This document shows, one piece after another, positions 35,670-44,230 of a DNA stretch of 64,000 nucleotides. The translations under genes and the position numbers were made by a program. Below the pieces are notes generated by a model, which was not told the origin of the DNA, did no database searches, and worked only from the letters and a program-made list of their open reading frames with translations. Source of the stretch: Mycobacterium ostraviense. GTDB lineage: Bacteria > Actinomycetota > Actinomycetes > Mycobacteriales > Mycobacteriaceae. Position 1 is the first letter of the stretch, and each line of letters starts with the position of its first letter. Location of the stretch: positions 2,351,124 through 2,415,123 of the forward strand of contig NZ_NKRE01000001.1 in NCBI RefSeq assembly GCF_002705925.1. Reading direction: 5' to 3'.

Positions 35670-35750
35670 TCACTCCGCCAGGTCGCCCGCCGCGAACCAG
35701 ACGCTCGCGCAGGACATTTCCACGTCGCAGAACAATTGCTCGTTAGTCAC
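35670..35750 (-). CDS. 26-residue peptide ORF with a near-perfect Shine-Dalgarno sequence
   Basis: On the minus strand, GAAGGAGGTGATC lies 8 bases before a GTG start at 35750 and complements the 16S rRNA 3' end over a long stretch. The ORF reads MTNEQLFCDVEMSCASVWF followed by AAGDLAE and stops at 35670. It has two Cys (8 and 14) and no run of a single amino acid. It lies 39 bases after the stop of a 75-residue ORF on the same strand, and ends 15 bases past the end of the convergent hydrolase gene. It could be a small protein or a peptide-natural-product precursor; the function is unknown. Confidence 0.5.
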   Translation of the reverse strand: MTNEQLFCDVEMSCASVWFAAGDLAE

Positions 35751-35789
35751 CTCGATCACCTCCTTCACGATTCAGGGACCACGCGATTT

Positions 35790-36014
35790 TCAGCGTCGCT
35801 TCGCCAGCAACCACCGCGTCGAATTGGGCGCGGCGGTCGTCAGGACGGGCCCGGCCGCCGTCAGCTCTTCTCGCACGGCCACCGGGCTGACGCACTGCAG
35901 GACGAGCGACTGGTGCCATCGCCGGCCGTCGGCCGTCAAGATGAACTCACCCGTCGTGACGCACAGCTGGGCATCCGGGACCGCGCTGCCGTCCTGTGTC
36001 ACCACAACTGACAC
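35790..36014 (-). CDS. hypothetical protein of about 75 residues
   Basis: The ORF is open from a TTG at 36128, but strong third-base G/C bias starts only at about 36014. GTG at 36014 is therefore the preferred start (MSVVVTQDGSAVPDAQLC); ATG at 36077 is an alternative. It ends with LLAKRR. It contains two Cys and reads as a small beta-rich protein. No family is recognised. It lies 132 bases after the last flavin-monooxygenase gene and just before the 26-residue peptide ORF, so all may belong to one transcript. Confidence 0.5.
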   Translation of the reverse strand: MSVVVTQDGSAVPDAQLCVTTGEFILTADGRRWHQSLVLQCVSPVAVREELTAAGPVLTTAAPNSTRWLLAKRR

Positions 36015-36146
36015 CGGGCATCGTTGTGCTGCTTGACATTCAGGTAACTTTCTGCGCCGGGGTCGATCACCGGTCATATTGTCAACCGGGGTTGTCGATA
36101 CACTAGAGCGCCATGACGACGCGGGCAAGCCGCGTTTGCGGAATCC

Positions 36147-37481
36147 TTACACCCGCGCGCCCGGCCCCAGGCCCAGATGCGCGCGCAGCGTCGCGCCCGC
36201 GTACTCGGTGCGGAACGCACCGCGCTCCTGCAACAGCGGCACCACCCGATCGACGAATTCGTCCAGTCCGTGAGGTGTCAGATGCGGCACCAGAATGAAC
36301 CCGTCACACGCGTCGGCCTGGACGTAGCGGTCGATCTCGTCGGCGACGTGCGCGGGACTGCCGACGAACTGCTGACGGCTGGTGACGGCGATGACCAGTT
36401 CTCGGATCGAGAGGTTCTCCGCCGCCGCCTTGTCCCGGTACCGCCGCGCCAGCGCAACGGGATCCGCGTGGCGGACGCGCCCCTGGGTGATGGCGCTGTC
36501 GGCGATCGGCTCCACATCGGGCAACGGGCCGTCGGGGTCGTAGCCCGACAGGTCACGGCCCCACACCTGCTCGAGCATCGCGATCGCGGTGGCACCGCTG
36601 ACCTGTTGCCGGCGGATGTGTCGCGCCTTCTCCTGCGCCTGCGCATCGGTGTCTGCGAGGACCACGGTCACCGCCGGAAATACCTTGAGCTGGTTGGGGT
36701 CCCGGCCGTAGGAACGTGCCCGTCCCTTCATGTCCGCGTAGTAGCGCTGACCGTCGTGCAGCGACGTGTGCAGGGTGAACACGGCGTCGGCGCGGCGGGC
36801 CGCGAATGCCCGTCCCGCCGCGGAGTCGCCGGCCTGCAGCAGCACCGGATGCCCCTGCGGTCCCGCCGGAAGCGTGGCGAAACCGCGTACCTCGAAGTGG
36901 GTGCCCGAGTATTCGACGCGGCGGATGCGATCCGGGTCGACGTAGACGCCGTTCCCGACATCGGCCGGCACCGCGCCCGGTGCCCAGCTGTCCCAGAACT
37001 TCCGGGCGACAGCCAGGAACTCCTCGGCCCGCGCGTAGCGGTCGGCATGGTCGAGAAAGCCGCCGCGGCGAAAGTTGGCGCCGGTGAACGCGTCCGACGA
37101 GGTGACGATGTTCCAGCCGGCCCGGCCGTCGGACAGATGGTCGAGCGTGGCGAATTGTCTTGCCACTTCGAAGGGTTCGTTGAAGGTGGTGTTGATGGTG
37201 CCGGTCAGGCCGATCCGTTCGGTGACGGCGGCCAGCGCCGCAAGCACGGTGAAAGTGTCCGGCCGGCCCACCACGTCCAGGTCGTAGATCCGGCCGCGGT
37301 GCTCCCGCAACCGCAGCCCCTCGGCCAGGAAGAAGAAGTCGAACAGGCCGCGCTCGGCGGTGCGGGCCAGATGCACGAACGAGTCGAATTCGATCTGGCT
37401 GCCGGCGGTCGGATCGGTCCACACGGTGGTGTTGTTGACTCCGGGAAAATGCGCGGCCAGGTGAATGGGCTTGCGGCTCAT
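36147..37481 (-). CDS. LLM-class flavin-dependent monooxygenase (NtaA/DszA type)
   Basis: This encodes 444 residues from ATG at 37481, overlapping the preceding gene's stop (ATGA). It matches the nitrilotriacetate / dibenzothiophene-sulfone monooxygenase branch: HLAAHFPGVNNTTVW, FDFFFLAEGLRLRE, RIGLTGTINTTFNEPFEVARQ, GRAGWNIVTSSDAFTGANFRRGG and HPVLLQAGDSAAGRAFAAR, with the family-typical C-terminus FRTEYAGATLRAHLGL. Such enzymes use reduced FMN from a separate reductase, which is not encoded here. Last of four co-oriented genes; the substrate is unknown. Confidence 0.9.
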   Translation of the reverse strand: MSRKPIHLAAHFPGVNNTTVWTDPTAGSQIEFDSFVHLARTAERGLFDFFFLAEGLRLREHRGRIYDLDVVGRPDTFTVLAALAAVTERIGLTGTINTTFNEPFEVARQFATLDHLSDGRAGWNIVTSSDAFTGANFRRGGFLDHADRYARAEEFLAVARKFWDSWAPGAVPADVGNGVYVDPDRIRRVEYSGTHFEVRGFATLPAGPQGHPVLLQAGDSAAGRAFAARRADAVFTLHTSLHDGQRYYADMKGRARSYGRDPNQLKVFPAVTVVLADTDAQAQEKARHIRRQQVSGATAIAMLEQVWGRDLSGYDPDGPLPDVEPIADSAITQGRVRHADPVALARRYRDKAAAENLSIRELVIAVTSRQQFVGSPAHVADEIDRYVQADACDGFILVPHLTPHGLDEFVDRVVPLLQERGAFRTEYAGATLRAHLGLGPGARV

Positions 37482-38596
37482 GAGGTTAGCCCCCACTGGC
37501 GGGCAATCAATTCATGCGAGCGCAGTCGATCCCGGTGCCGGTGCGTCACCGAGGTGATGACGAGTTCGTCGGCGCCGGTGACCTGTTGCAGTGCGTGCAA
37601 CCGCTGCGCGACCTCGTCCGGGTCGCCGACGAATTGCGTTGCCAGCCGGTCGATGACCACGGCCCGCTGCTCGGCGGTCAGCGGAGCGCAGTCGTCCGGG
37701 GCGGGATAGGGGATGGCACCGCCGCCGGCCCGGATGGAGTAGACCCAGTGCCCGTAGCTGGATGCCAGGTGCCGGGCGGTGGCGGTGTCGTCGGCGACCA
37801 CGACGTCGGCCGACACCACGACATAGGGCCGTCGCAGCGTCGCCGACGGGACGAAGGCGGCGCGGTAGGCGTCGACGGCGTCCAGCGCGGTGGCCGGGGT
37901 GAGGTGATAGCTGGCCACAAACGGCAATCCGAGCGCGCCGGCCAACACAGCACTGTGCCCCTTGCTGCTGCCGAAGATCCACGGGGTCAGCGCGGCTCCC
38001 TCGCCGGGCACCGCGTGCACCTCGAAGTCGTCCACCCGATAGGCGCCGGCCAACATGGCGATGATGTCGCCGACCTGCTCGGCGAAGTCGGGTGCGACCG
38101 CCTCGGGCTGCTGCAGGATCGCCATGGTGGCGTGCACCCGGCCGCCTGCCAGCAGGGTGCGCAGGTCAAACGGCGGCGGGATCACCACACCGTCGACCTC
38201 GCGCCACTGCGCCGGTGGTCGCGGTGCCCGAGGTTTGGCCGGGTCCCTCGGCTTGACGCCGCGTCGCTGCGCGGACCGTCCCAAGCCCAGATCGATGCGA
38301 CCGGGATAGAAGGCGTCGAGCATGCCGAAGCTCTCGACCACCGCGGCCGCGGTGGTGTGGCTGAGCTGGACCGCGGCCGACCCTACCCGAATCCGCTTGG
38401 TGGCCGCGGCAATTTGACCGATCAGCACTGCCGGTGCGGCGCTGGCGACGGCGACGAAGTGGTGCTCGGCGATCCAGAAACGCCGATAGCCCCACCGCTC
38501 GGCGTGCTGAGCCAGCTCGACGGTGTTGCGCAACGCCGTCGCCGCGTCACTGCCGGCGCTGATCGGCGACAGGTCCAAGACCGACAGCGGGATCAC
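37478..38596 (-). CDS. LLM-class flavin-dependent oxidoreductase (MsnO8-like)
   Basis: This encodes 372 residues from GTG at 38596, inside the previous gene's stop (GTGA). Luciferase-like barrel: IPLSVLDLSPISAGSDAATALRN, YRRFWIAEHHFVAVASAAPAVLIG, RIRVGSAAVQLSHTTAAAVVE, GRIDLGLGRS and PWIFGSSKGHSAVLAG. This is the type of protein often annotated MsnO8 or luciferase-like. It differs in subfamily from its two neighbours, so the operon carries distinct, not duplicated, flavin enzymes. Confidence 0.9.
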   Translation of the reverse strand: MIPLSVLDLSPISAGSDAATALRNTVELAQHAERWGYRRFWIAEHHFVAVASAAPAVLIGQIAAATKRIRVGSAAVQLSHTTAAAVVESFGMLDAFYPGRIDLGLGRSAQRRGVKPRDPAKPRAPRPPAQWREVDGVVIPPPFDLRTLLAGGRVHATMAILQQPEAVAPDFAEQVGDIIAMLAGAYRVDDFEVHAVPGEGAALTPWIFGSSKGHSAVLAGALGLPFVASYHLTPATALDAVDAYRAAFVPSATLRRPYVVVSADVVVADDTATARHLASSYGHWVYSIRAGGGAIPYPAPDDCAPLTAEQRAVVIDRLATQFVGDPDEVAQRLHALQQVTGADELVITSVTHRHRDRLRSHELIARQWGLTS

Positions 38597-39678
38597 CGAC
38601 TCACCGCCGCGTATCGGTTGGGCGCCGGCGGCAGGCCGAGGCGCTGGCGCAGCGTTTCTCCGTCGCGATACCCGCTCCGGAACCGGCGGGCGCGCTGCAG
38701 CAGCGGCACCACCTCGTCGACGATCACCGGAAGGTCGAAAGCGTTCACCGCCGGCCGCAGCCGCGCACCGTCGATGCCGCGGCGCTGCCATTCCAGCAGC
38801 AGCTCCACCAAATCCGATGAGCTGCCGGTGAAGACCAGCGCGTCGGAGCGGAAGTCGCCGGCACCGTCGAACGAAACCACCACATCGGCGAACACTTTCA
38901 GCTGCCCGCCGGCGGCCCGAACCTCGTCGAGGACGCTTGTCAGCGTGTCGTCGGTCGGCGTGATGAAGACGACATCCGCCGTGGCGGACGCGAATTCATA
39001 GGCCGGCACCGCGTGCGCCAGGGCCGCCACCACCGGTTGGCCCTGCGGCGGTCGCGGGGTTATCGACGGGCCCTTGACCGAGAAGTACTTTCCGGCGAAG
39101 TCGATGTAGTGCAGTTTGTCCCGGTCGATGTAGCGCCCCGTGGCCACGTCGCGGATCACCGCGTCATCTTCCCAGCTGTCCCAGAGCCGGCGCACCACCT
39201 CGACGTAATCCCGGGCTTCGTCGAATAATTCGTCGGGGTTTACCGAGCGGCGGCCGAGCAGGACCGCCTCGTGGGTGGTGACGCTGACCCTGGGCTGCCA
39301 GCCGGCCCGGCCGTGCGACACCAAGTCAAGCGTGGCAATGGCTTTCGAGACGTGGAAGGGCTCGGTGTGGGTGACCGTGGCCACCGGGACCAGACCGATG
39401 TGCCGGGTCGCCGGGGCGATGCGGGCCGCGACCAGCACGGCGTCGGCACGGCCCGCCAGCCGCCGCGGATCGATCCGCTCGCGCCGGCCCGGCTGTGGCA
39501 TCAGGGTGTCGTCGATGGTCAGAAAGTCGAGCAGGCCGCGTTCGGCGGTGACCGCCACGTCGGCCCAGTAACCCCCGCTGAGCACCGACCGGGACTCGAC
39601 CGCCGCGGTTGCCCGCCAGGCTTGCGGGTGCCAGCCGTATCCGTCCAGCGCGACAGCCAGATGCAGCAGATCCGTCAT
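38593..39678 (-). CDS. LLM-class flavin-dependent monooxygenase (DszA/NtaA-related)
   Basis: This encodes 361 residues from ATG at 39678, seven bases after the methyltransferase stop. LHLAVALDGYGWHPQAWRA, FLTIDDTLMPQPG, ARIAPATRHIGLVPVATVTHTEPFHVSKA and GRAGWQPRVSV are LLM-family blocks, and the C-terminus FRSGYRDGETLRQRLGLP echoes that of the third flavin gene. It is somewhat shorter than canonical NtaA. Substrate unknown; second gene of the operon. Confidence 0.9.
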   Translation of the reverse strand: MTDLLHLAVALDGYGWHPQAWRATAAVESRSVLSGGYWADVAVTAERGLLDFLTIDDTLMPQPGRRERIDPRRLAGRADAVLVAARIAPATRHIGLVPVATVTHTEPFHVSKAIATLDLVSHGRAGWQPRVSVTTHEAVLLGRRSVNPDELFDEARDYVEVVRRLWDSWEDDAVIRDVATGRYIDRDKLHYIDFAGKYFSVKGPSITPRPPQGQPVVAALAHAVPAYEFASATADVVFITPTDDTLTSVLDEVRAAGGQLKVFADVVVSFDGAGDFRSDALVFTGSSSDLVELLLEWQRRGIDGARLRPAVNAFDLPVIVDEVVPLLQRARRFRSGYRDGETLRQRLGLPPAPNRYAAVSR

Positions 39679-39685
39679 ATCAGCG

Positions 39686-40600
39686 CTAGACCAGCGTCGC
39701 GGTGACATACCTGGGGGTGATCGCCACGTCACGGGGCCGGACACTCCAGCGGCCCGGCATTCCCATCGCGGCGAACAACTCGACGACGTCGCGTTCCACC
39801 GTCTCCCAGCCGTTGGATGCCAACCATTCCGGCAGATAACGGTATTCACCCGGATACGTCAGCGCGGCCAGGTCCACGTCCAGGCCGAACTTTCGCCAGC
39901 GGTCGACGAAAGCCCGTCCCGCCTTCTGCTGCAACGGTGTCCAGGTGGGCATGTGATCGGCGGCGAACCGGCTGCCGACCGCACTCACCGCGGTGACGTC
40001 TCTCAGCAACCGCTCCTGCCCGCCGGGCGGTAGGTAGCCCACGAGCAGGTTCTCGGCGATCCACACCGTGGGCTGGTCCGCGTCGAAACCGACCCGCCAC
40101 AAGGCCGCCAGCCAATCGTGGCGAAGGTCGATGCCGACCGCACGGCGGTGCGCGGTCGGCTTGGCGCCCAGCCCGTGCAACAAGCCGGTCTTGAATTCGA
40201 TCACTCGGGGCTGGTCTATCTCGTACACCGTTGTCCCCGGTGGCCACCACAGCCGATACGGCCGGGCGTCCAGGCCCGACCCCAGGATCACCGCCTGACG
40301 AATCCCCGCCCGGCCCGCGTCGGCAAGGAAACCGTCGAGGAACCGGGTGTGCGTCACCAGGATGTCGATGAGCCCGGCCGTTGTCCGGTTGTCGGCCTCG
40401 TCGGCTTGGTTGTCCTGGCCCAGATCTCCGTCGATAATCCGGGTGAAGTACGGCACTCCCGCGGCGCGAACCAACGGTTCGGCGAACGGGTCGTTGAGCA
40501 CCCCGGCGCCGGCGGCGACGGCCCTGGCGGTGGCGCCGAAGGTGGCGGTCATCCCGACGCCGGTGGCCGCGTCCCAGTCGTCGTCATAGGTGCGTACCAT
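39686..40600 (-). CDS. SAM-dependent methyltransferase (mycobacterial Ppm2/LCMT-like family)
   Basis: This encodes 304 residues from ATG at 40600. It belongs to the large mycobacterial family annotated as putative S-adenosylmethionine-dependent methyltransferases, related to leucine carboxyl methyltransferases: MTATFGATARAVAAGAGVLNDPFAEPLV, QAVILGSGLDARPYRLWWP (SAM site), VYEIDQPRVIEFKTG and WIAENLLVGYLPP. First gene of the operon with three flavin monooxygenases, which suggests a small-molecule modification pathway; the substrate is unknown. Confidence 0.92.
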   Translation of the reverse strand: MVRTYDDDWDAATGVGMTATFGATARAVAAGAGVLNDPFAEPLVRAAGVPYFTRIIDGDLGQDNQADEADNRTTAGLIDILVTHTRFLDGFLADAGRAGIRQAVILGSGLDARPYRLWWPPGTTVYEIDQPRVIEFKTGLLHGLGAKPTAHRRAVGIDLRHDWLAALWRVGFDADQPTVWIAENLLVGYLPPGGQERLLRDVTAVSAVGSRFAADHMPTWTPLQQKAGRAFVDRWRKFGLDVDLAALTYPGEYRYLPEWLASNGWETVERDVVELFAAMGMPGRWSVRPRDVAITPRYVTATLV

Positions 40601-40616
40601 CGCGCCTCACCTTGCA

Positions 40617-40650
40617 GCGCCTCGTCAAGCCTCGTCAAGCACCGTCAACG
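40617..40650. repeat. decamer repeats between methyltransferase and DUF3054 genes
   Basis: CCTCGTCAAG occurs twice in tandem (40619-40638), followed by the related CACCGTCAAC. This is another 10-bp-period array in a short spacer, here covering the region just upstream of the methyltransferase start. Confidence 0.5.
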
Positions 40651-41016
40651 GCGGCGCAGCATCAGCCCGGCGGCTGCACGCCAACCGAGCAACAACACGC
40701 CGGTGACCGACGAGGCGACCACGACGAAACTCACCGCCACCCCGGCCGAGCTGGCCTTGCGCAACACCATGCCGACCGCGACGGTGCCGATCCACACCAT
40801 CACCCCGGTGGGTATCACGCTGGTGGGCCGTCGCCAACCACGAGACACCAGCCATCCGGCAAGGGTCCCGGTGAGGAACGGCCATGCCGTCGTCGCGACG
40901 CCGCCGACACTGATGCCCTCGGCATGGCTGCGGCGCCCGAGGGTGCAGAAGATCAGGACGGCGACCACGTCGGTGGCCAATGAGCCCAGCCAGCAGAGCC
41001 TGTGCCGCGGTTGCAT
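40645..41016 (-). CDS. DUF3054 membrane protein, Rv0401 homologue
   Basis: This encodes 123 residues from ATG at 41016. It has four hydrophobic segments (about 9-27, 40-60, 66-84 and 90-112) and the RRSHAEG motif typical of DUF3054, between helices 1 and 2. The length equals Rv0401 as I recall it. It is divergent from fadE7 with only 35 bases between starts. Function unknown. Confidence 0.9.
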   Translation of the reverse strand: MQPRHRLCWLGSLATDVVAVLIFCTLGRRSHAEGISVGGVATTAWPFLTGTLAGWLVSRGWRRPTSVIPTGVMVWIGTVAVGMVLRKASSAGVAVSFVVVASSVTGVLLLGWRAAAGLMLRRR

Positions 41017-41051
41017 GCAGCGAGATTACCGGGCCGGGCAGGATGGGGTTC

Positions 41052-42239
41052 ATGAGCTCTGACACACCGCCCGCCTTCGACCGCTACGACCCGCTCGGGC
41101 TGGACGCGTCGCTGTCCCCCGACGAGCTCGCGGTGCGCGACACCGTCCGGCAATTCTGCGCCGAGCACGTGACACCGTTCGTCGCCGAGTGGTTCGAGGA
41201 CGGCGACCTGCCGGTGGCCCGCGAGCTGGCCAAGCAGTTCGGTCAACTCGGCCTGCTGGGAATGCATCTGCACGGCTACGGATGTGGGGGTTCGTCCGCG
41301 GTCCACTACGGCCTGGCTTGCCTGGAGCTGGAAGCCGCCGATTCGGGTATCCGGTCGCTGGTGTCGGTGCAGGGTTCGCTGGCGATGTTCGCGATTTGGC
41401 GCAACGGCTCCGAGGAACAGAAGCAGCGGTGGCTGCCCGGCATGGCGGCTGGTGAGCTGGTCGGCTGTTTCGGGCTGACCGAGCCCGACGCCGGGTCCGA
41501 TCCGGCCGCCATGAAAACGCGGGCCCGACGGGATGGCTCGGATTGGCTGCTCGACGGGCGAAAGATGTGGATCACCAACGGTTCGGTCGCCGACGTCGCG
41601 ATCGTGTGGGCCGGCACCGACGAGGGGATCCGCGGCTTTGTCGTGCCCACCGGCACCCCGGGCTTTGCCGCCAACACCATTCACCACAAGCTGTCGTTGC
41701 GGGCGTCGATCACCAGCGAGTTGGTGCTCGACAATGTCCGGCTGCCCGCCGAAGCGATGCTGCCCAACGCTGTCGGACTCCGGGCGCCGCTGGCCTGCCT
41801 GTCCGAGGCGCGGTACGGAATCGTCTGGGGCGCAATGGGTGCGGCGCGCTCGGCGTGGCAGTCCGCGCTGGACTACGCGATGCAGCGCACCCAATTCGGC
41901 CGTCCCATCGCCGGCTTCCAGTTGACTCAGGCAAAGCTCGTCGACATGGCCGTCGAACTGCACAAGGGCCAGCTGCTCGCGCTGCATCTCGGACGCCTCA
42001 AAGACCGTGTCGGCCTGCGTCCCGAACAGGTCAGCTTCGGCAAGCTCAACAACACCCGCGAAGCGATCGAGATCTGTCGGACCGCGCGGACGATCCTGGG
42101 CGGCAACGGAATATCGCTGGAGTACCCGGTGATCAGGCACATGGTCAACCTGGAATCGGTGTTGACCTACGAGGGCACCCCCGAGATGCACCAGCTGGTG
42201 CTCGGCCAGGCCTTCACCGGCCTGGCGGCATTCCGCTGA
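41052..42239 (+). CDS. fadE7: acyl-CoA dehydrogenase FadE7
   Basis: This encodes 395 residues from ATG at 41052, equal to Rv0400c in length. FAD-dependent acyl-CoA dehydrogenase with the usual blocks: GCFGLTEPDAGSDPAAMKTRA, WLLDGRKMWITNGSVAD, RYGIVWGAMGAARSAWQSALDYAMQRTQFGRPI, and LGGNGISLEYPVIRHMVNLESVLTYEGTPEMHQLVLG, where the Glu of YEG is the probable catalytic base. It resembles glutaryl-CoA-type enzymes, but specificity cannot be fixed. In H37Rv lpqK follows; here the next gene is the Rv0398c homologue directly. Confidence 0.93.
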   Translation: MSSDTPPAFDRYDPLGLDASLSPDELAVRDTVRQFCAEHVTPFVAEWFEDGDLPVARELAKQFGQLGLLGMHLHGYGCGGSSAVHYGLACLELEAADSGIRSLVSVQGSLAMFAIWRNGSEEQKQRWLPGMAAGELVGCFGLTEPDAGSDPAAMKTRARRDGSDWLLDGRKMWITNGSVADVAIVWAGTDEGIRGFVVPTGTPGFAANTIHHKLSLRASITSELVLDNVRLPAEAMLPNAVGLRAPLACLSEARYGIVWGAMGAARSAWQSALDYAMQRTQFGRPIAGFQLTQAKLVDMAVELHKGQLLALHLGRLKDRVGLRPEQVSFGKLNNTREAIEICRTARTILGGNGISLEYPVIRHMVNLESVLTYEGTPEMHQLVLGQAFTGLAAFR

Positions 42240-42328
42240 CCGCAGCGCCGGCCCAGGCAGGTGCCCGATGCGGGCGCTCCGGTCGAATCCGGCCCACGCT
42301 TGGCGCCGTGACGGTAGATGATGGGCTT

Positions 42329-42955
42329 ATGTCACACCGGATCGTCGTCGCCGTCGCTGTGTTCGGACTGTCCGTGAGCAGCCTGGCGGTAACCTCCACG
42401 GCCGCCGCCGACCCCACCGCTACGCTGCCGCCGATGACCTCCACCGGCAGCGGGCCGAACATCGGTGGCGCCGGTGCAGCGCCGGGCATTTCGCAGCAAC
42501 TGACCAACCTCGCCAACCCGAACGTCCAAGAGGTCGACGGCTCCGACGCGGCGCAATTCATCACCGCGGCCGCCGCGGTGACCAACCCGCAGCTGGCCGC
42601 ACCCTTTGTGCTGCTGCGCCGCGCGTTGGCGTGCCAGAGCGAGGGCACGGGGTCTGGCTCGCCGTTCGCGGCACGCGCCTACCGACGGGCCGACGGGCAA
42701 TGGGGAGGCGCGATGTTGGTCACGGCCAAGAGCACCACTCCCAACGTCGACGCGTTGGTCAGCTGCGTCAAGACCAATTGGCGCCGGTCGACGGCGGGCG
42801 GCGAAAACGCCATGTGCAACAACGGCTGGACTACCCCAACCGACGGCGATCTGCGTCGCACCGAGGTCTACTACATCTTGCTCGCCGGCACGGCCGCGGA
42901 TTTCTGCACCGGACTCAACGCCAGGTACACGGACAACGCAAGCGGCTGGCCGTGA
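42329..42955 (+). CDS. secreted protein, Rv0398c homologue
   Basis: This encodes 208 residues from ATG at 42329; an in-frame GTG at 42308 would add seven. The signal peptide is clear (hydrophobic about 4-22, cleavage after AAA at 27). The mature protein begins with a flexible Pro/Gly-rich stretch and has four Cys (LACQSEG, VSCVKTNW, MCNNGW, FCTGL), compatible with two disulfides. Function unknown. Confidence 0.85.
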   Translation: MSHRIVVAVAVFGLSVSSLAVTSTAAADPTATLPPMTSTGSGPNIGGAGAAPGISQQLTNLANPNVQEVDGSDAAQFITAAAAVTNPQLAAPFVLLRRALACQSEGTGSGSPFAARAYRRADGQWGGAMLVTAKSTTPNVDALVSCVKTNWRRSTAGGENAMCNNGWTTPTDGDLRRTEVYYILLAGTAADFCTGLNARYTDNASGWP

Positions 42956-43009
42956 GCTAGATTTCGTCGCCCGGTGCCAGTCCGTCGCGACGCGCGGGAC
43001 CCGGCCGCC

Positions 43010-44126
43010 TCAGCCGCCGAACAGCGGGCGCGGCATCACCGTGGGGGGCGCCCCGGCCCGTGACGTCGCGCCGTTCAGGCCGCTCGCACCACCGCGGCCG
43101 GGCATTCCGGCAATCGGCGACCCGCCCAACAGGTTTCCGCTCCCACCTGACTGGGCCGCCGGGACGGCTGCGGTGCCGCTCCACGGCGCGGCCGCGGGGC
43201 TGGCCGTCATGGCGGCCGAGACCCAACTCGGCGGCACCGACAACGGTCCCAGCGACGCGGCCTTGCCCACCTCGGCCGCGACAGCCGATGCGGTCCCCGC
43301 CGTGAACAACCCTGCCGCCGGCGCCACCGTTCCGGCACCGGACAGTGCCGAGCCCGGCGTCGCGACTTCGCTCGCCACCGCGGTGGTAGACGAACTGAGA
43401 AGCTTTGCCACCGAGCTCACCGAGGACATCGCCGACATCGTCGAACTCATCGTCGAGGCAGCCGCGCTGGCGGGCGACGTCAACGAGGTCAGCAGGCTCA
43501 GGCATTCCGCGAAGTTCCATCCGGAGCTCGACGCCGCTACCGGCTGCGCGAGTTGTTGCAACGCCAGGGGCACCGTCGAGATAGCGCCGAGCATTGAGGC
43601 GTTGACCTCCTGCCGGCGACCGCGGCCTGGTCAGCCAGCCCGGCCGGATCTCGGGAGGAGGCGCGAAACCCGTCAAGGTCGACGCCGCGGCCAAAGCACC
43701 GGCGTAGCCATACATGGCGGCGGCATCTTGGGCCCACATCTCCCCGTATTGGGCTTCAACGGCCGCGATCGCGGGAGTGTTGACACCCAGCACGTTGGTC
43801 GCGCTCAACAGCATCAGCAAGGCACGGTTGGCCGCGATCAGCGGCGGGGGCACCACGGCCGCGCCTGAAGAGCGCTCTGCCGGGCGAGGTCGGCGGTCGC
43901 CGTCATCGATGCCAGGTAGGGCCCCGTCGCCGCGGCCATCGCCACCGCGGCCTGCCTATCCAGGTTTGGCCGGTGACCGCCGAGATGGTCGCGGCGCAAG
44001 AGTTCGCCGCGCAGTAGAGCTCGTCGGCTACCGCCACGCCGCCGCAGCAACCAGCAGCGACCCGGCTCCCGGGCCGGCATACATTTTTGCCGACGTGACT
44101 TCGGGCGGCAACGCACCGAAATCCAT
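43010..44126 (-). pseudogene. decayed PPE-family gene
   Basis: It starts with ATG at 44126 after GGAGG and reads [20 protein letters not shown], the PPE N-terminus, then hits a stop after AAAAW. The rest of the PPE domain continues in other frames: ADELYCAANSCAATISAVTGQTW, then [22 protein letters not shown], then [52 protein letters not shown]. The C-terminal part, with the GPLSVPPSW (SVP) motif, is in a further frame ending at 43010 with MPRPLFGG. At least four frameshifts are needed. It lies between the Rv0398c and ndh homologues. Confidence 0.88.
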
Positions 44127-44230
44127 TTCTCTTGACCTCCAACTGAATTGGCTCTACGCGCACTGCGCTGTACGTCAGATGCGGGGCCGCGCAGCAGCTT
44201 TGACGCCTGAGGCGACGGCGAAAACGCCGA

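Noticed and set aside
35670..35750. Cysteine-attenuation leader peptide
   Set aside because: Such leaders have consecutive Cys codons and lie upstream of sulfur genes on the same strand; this ORF has two separated Cys and no downstream gene on its strand before the convergent hydrolase.
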